From contig NZ_ML675589.1 in assembly GCF_007826885.1 (NCBI RefSeq), positions 1 to 64,000 of the forward strand: DNA of 64,000 bases, read 5' to 3'. Each line of letters starts with the position of its first letter. Position 1 is the first letter of the stretch. Positions 62,201 through 64,000 of this stretch are shown here, in pieces. Source of the stretch: Candidatus Nitrosocosmicus arcticus (GTDB taxonomy: Archaea > Thermoproteota > Nitrososphaeria > Nitrososphaerales > Nitrososphaeraceae). The notes beneath the pieces were generated by a model. The model saw only the letters and a program-made list of their open reading frames with translations. It ran no database searches and had not been told where the DNA came from. Position numbers and translations under genes: made by a program.

Positions 62201-63031
62201 TGTAACATGATACTGCAATAAATCTACCAAATCCTGAACAATCAGAGGCGGTGTTCCAGCTTCTTTGCTCTCTTTGAGTCTCTGATTTACCCGAATAATA
62301 TCTACCAGCTTATGAGTCAAGTCATCCTCTGATCGAATACCTGTTTCTAGAATAATAGATGGTCTCACAGTTACTGGCGGAACAGGCAAAACTTGAAGAA
62401 TGAACCACTCTGGTCGGGCGGTCTTAGGATCGTATCCTAACAATATTAGGTCGTCATTGGAAACATTTAGTAACCTCTCCCTAATTGTTATGGGTAGCAA
62501 TCTATTTTCTCCTACATCAGTTTTTTCAACAAAAATTGTAGGTTTTGTAAAAATGAGATCATATTGTTCTTTCTGACAGTGCGGACAAACCTTAACTTTC
62601 TTTGCTTTCTCAATAATCTCGTCTTTGACGTTTTCAAGAGTAATTACAGCATATGCTGCCTTGCTCTCACGTAAGTTTTTATATTTTTCTAAATCTTCAT
62701 TACTAAGTTTAATCCGATTACACGATCTGCACGTTATCAAAAGCAATTTATGAATATCATCGATAAAAGCAATATGTAAAACGGGTTCTGCAAGTTCTAT
62801 ATGACCAAAATGCCCAGGACATCGGGCAGATGTATTTCCGCAGGTTGCACATTTTTGACCAGGCTCCAGCGTTCCGAGTCTGTTGTCCATTAACCCTCCT
62901 TGAACAGGCATTCCATCTTCATCATATGTTTCTGGTGCCGTAACCTCCGTAACACTAAACTTTCTTATTTCCACAGGCGACCAAATGCTAAATCTAATAC
63001 CATCTAATATCTTGACAGATTCATCATTCAT
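59237..63031 (-). CDS. rpoA: DNA-directed RNA polymerase subunit A (unsplit A'-A'')
   Basis: A 1264-residue largest subunit in one frame. The N-terminal zinc site is CATCGNTSARCPGHFGHIEL near residue 60, with a second site CRSCNR/CPHCQ. The catalytic Mg site is PPYNADFDGDEMNLHVPQ near residue 455. Funnel and bridge-helix text includes NIGQMTAALGQQSIRGKRII and GREGLVDTAVRTQQSGYMQR. The A'' part continues without a stop through PGEAAGVVTAQSIGEPGTQM and TLRTFHFAGV. Most other archaea split A' and A''; this fused state is typical of Nitrososphaeria. Confidence 0.98.
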   Translation of the reverse strand: MNDESVKILDGIRFSIWSPVEIRKFSVTEVTAPETYDEDGMPVQGGLMDNRLGTLEPGQKCATCGNTSARCPGHFGHIELAEPVLHIAFIDDIHKLLLITCRSCNRIKLSNEDLEKYKNLRESKAAYAVITLENVKDEIIEKAKKVKVCPHCQKEQYDLIFTKPTIFVEKTDVGENRLLPITIRERLLNVSNDDLILLGYDPKTARPEWFILQVLPVPPVTVRPSIILETGIRSEDDLTHKLVDIIRVNQRLKESKEAGTPPLIVQDLVDLLQYHVTTYFDNEVSGIPQAHHRSGRPLKTITQRLKGKEGRFRGSLSGKRVDFSSRTVISPDPNLTISDVGVPSDVAKKLTIPETVSTWNIDKLKNLVLNGPNNYPGANYIIRPDGVKIRLDYVADRATIADSLMNGYTVERHLMDGDVVIFNRQPSLHRMSIMAHNVRVLPYRTFRLHPAVCPPYNADFDGDEMNLHVPQSQEARAEAALLMRVQDQLISPRYGGPIIGGIRDFITGAFLLTKDETILTADEISNFAYLGGYNGPLPKPHLEKDGKGFFTGKQLFSLFLPKDFNFVITSKWNKASKLQGKDVVIKNGQLMSGVIDKASIGAEEPDSVLHRITKDYGNDEAKKFLDAILIMLKTYITHRGFSYGYSDLWLSDETRKEIQDVIQKTYSKIDELIKQYHDGTLPLTRGLSPEEALELYVVNELSRARDRAGKIADRSFPDDNSGVIMASTGARGSTLNIGQMTAALGQQSIRGKRIIKGYRNRALPHFRPGDQNPDSKGFVKSNYRDGLNPIEFFFHAMGGREGLVDTAVRTQQSGYMQRRLINALEHLKIEYDLTVRDPHGNIIQYVYGDDGIDPAKSDHGDAVNINRLVESESVVDEGVKTSESEMKDLLLKFKEKMNTKLTQEIEAALIAYPLSKTGIKKVMHKIMDLFDKALIEPGEAAGVVTAQSIGEPGTQMTLRTFHFAGVKERNVTLGLPRLIELVDARKKPVTPTMDIYLDAEHKFSREKALEVAKRIIFTRISDLVNKVDTDYSGNLSFFFSEKKIVDRGTSIQEIHEVLKSSKKRYEVTINEDSLIIKISMSQEPDAQTLLTLRNKLLNARVKGVPDIERVTIVKQNDEWVIQTAGSNLAKVVLVEGIDVSRITTNNVFEIWQTLGIEAARTALVKEVTNTLEEQGLEVDIRHIMLVSDLMTSKGYLQQIGRHGIAGTKTSVLARAAFEITVPTIARAALEGQVEPLKGVTENVIVGATVPVGTGMIDLYMSVKE

Positions 63032-63065
63032 TTATAAAGACCTCCATTATATAAAAACAAAAAGA

Positions 63066-64000
63066 TTAAACCTTCTCCTTTACCAATAAGCGTGGAGCGA
63101 CATTTAAACTCATCATTTCTTGCAATAACAATTTGAATGCATATGCAATAATAACACTGGAAATTTTTCCCTTGTCTCCACAGACCCTGCATACATATTT
63201 TCTCTGTTTTGTATCAAAATATGATAATAAACCGCATCTCTCGCATACATTTATCTCTGCTTTATCAGATTCTTCTAAAAGTCTGTCCTTTAGCATCATT
63301 GACGCACCATAAGCAATTAGACAATCCCTTTCCATTTCTCCAAACCTCAACCCACCACCTCGAGCTCTACCTTCGGTAGGTTGCTTTGTTAGCATTTGAA
63401 CTTGACCTCTTGCTCTACTATGGATCTTGTCGGCTACCATATGATGAAGTTTTTGATAGTACACTACGCCAACATATACGTCAACAGGGAATCTCTTCCC
63501 GGTCCTCCCGTCATACATTACCTCTTTTCCGCTATGCTTGAATCCATAAGACTCCATTATATCCTTTATATCATTCAGTTTTTCCCCCAAAAATGCAGAG
63601 CCATCCACGATTGTGCCTCTCAAAGACGCTGCTTTGCCACCCAATGATTCCATGAACATCCCAACAGTCATTCTAGAAGGAAATGCATGAGGGTTGATCA
63701 TTACATCTGGGACTACGCCATCTTCTGTATAAGGCAAGTCCTCTTGGTTTACAAGCATGCCAACAACTCCTTTTTGACCATGTCTGGAGGCAAATTTATC
63801 ACCTATCTCAGGAATTCGCATATCTCTGACTCGAATCTTGTACATTTTGCCCCCTTCTACAGATTGAGTCATGATAACAGTATCGACCACCCCATTTTCG
63901 GATGGTCTAACGCCGATTGATGTGTCACGTCGATATGGACCCTTAACTTCAAACTCTTTGTATTCCTCCATGAATCTGGGCGGAGAGGTTCGGCCAATCA
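63066..64000 (-). CDS. rpoB: DNA-directed RNA polymerase subunit B, C-terminal part (cut by window edge)
   Basis: The frame is open to the window end: codons upstream of the Met at 63971 read IGRTSPPRF, a conserved RpoB stretch, so the real start is beyond 64000. The visible 311 residues include RIPEIGDKFASRHGQKGVVG, VPDVMINPHAFPSRMTVGMF, GKRFPVDVYVGVVYYQKLHH and GGLRFGEMERDCLIAYGA. The zinc ribbon is CERCG followed by CRVCGDKG. It lies 34 bp upstream of rpoA, the canonical operon order. Whether B is split into B' and B'' cannot be seen. Confidence 0.97.
   Translation of the reverse strand, partial: IGRTSPPRFMEEYKEFEVKGPYRRDTSIGVRPSENGVVDTVIMTQSVEGGKMYKIRVRDMRIPEIGDKFASRHGQKGVVGMLVNQEDLPYTEDGVVPDVMINPHAFPSRMTVGMFMESLGGKAASLRGTIVDGSAFLGEKLNDIKDIMESYGFKHSGKEVMYDGRTGKRFPVDVYVGVVYYQKLHHMVADKIHSRARGQVQMLTKQPTEGRARGGGLRFGEMERDCLIAYGASMMLKDRLLEESDKAEINVCERCGLLSYFDTKQRKYVCRVCGDKGKISSVIIAYAFKLLLQEMMSLNVAPRLLVKEKV

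Overview
The window is a low-GC archaeal chromosome segment. It looks like an ammonia-oxidising Nitrososphaeria (Thaumarchaeota) genome, probably of the Nitrososphaera/Nitrosocosmicus kind. Supporting signs are an unsplit RNA polymerase subunit A, archaeal PriS/PriL, RFC-L, Hjc, translin and ABCE1, a biotin carboxylase trio like that of the hydroxypropionate/hydroxybutyrate cycle, ArnR1-like winged helices, exported proteins ending their signal in A-x-A-Q, and many tiny zinc-ribbon proteins. Species assignment is inference.

Left part (1-12.9 kb): sparse and decayed. It holds endonuclease IV, an intron-containing tRNA-Ser(GGA), a large acidic exported protein with a minisatellite, a HEPN-like protein, two small conserved proteins and at least four protein pseudogenes (an unassigned one beside the tRNA, a STAS-like DUF4325 remnant, a DUF5678-like remnant and a complete TetR repressor killed by two stop codons). 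A second copy of the tRNA-Ser 3' end lies 5.5 kb downstream of the intact gene, which suggests an old integrated element. A multi-pass membrane protein keeps a TetR-style operator although the adjacent repressor is dead.

Middle part (12.9-37.6 kb): ordinary archaeal housekeeping genes in short units. These include GNAT acetyltransferase, HflX, CorA, cupin, geranylgeranyl reductase (lipid), translin, Hjc, NAD(P)HX epimerase, MBL hydrolase, CobT-like transferase, Trm5-like methyltransferase, ABCE1, 5S rRNA, leucyl aminopeptidase, a redoxin, a nucleotide-sugar dehydrogenase, a TatA-like protein, a DUF59-PqqD fusion, MtnA and the primase pair PriS/PriL.

Right part (37.6-64 kb): the distal spc-type ribosomal operon on the minus strand (uL18-uS5-uL30-uL15-SecY-AdkA-Cmk-Cbf5). 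Next come nickel-pincer cofactor genes (LarB with malate dehydrogenase on the minus strand, divergent from LarC-LarE-cysteine desulfurase) with no LarA, a peroxiredoxin, and the acyl-CoA carboxylase trio. The window ends with a transcription/translation operon read RpoB (cut by the window edge)-RpoA-eL30-NusA-uS12-uS7-unknown-RFC-L.

The most interesting items are the tRNA-bounded decayed island, the orphaned TetR operator, the Lar cluster without LarA, and the unassigned 375-residue protein inside the informational operon. I saw no CRISPR array, no intact transposase and no integrase.
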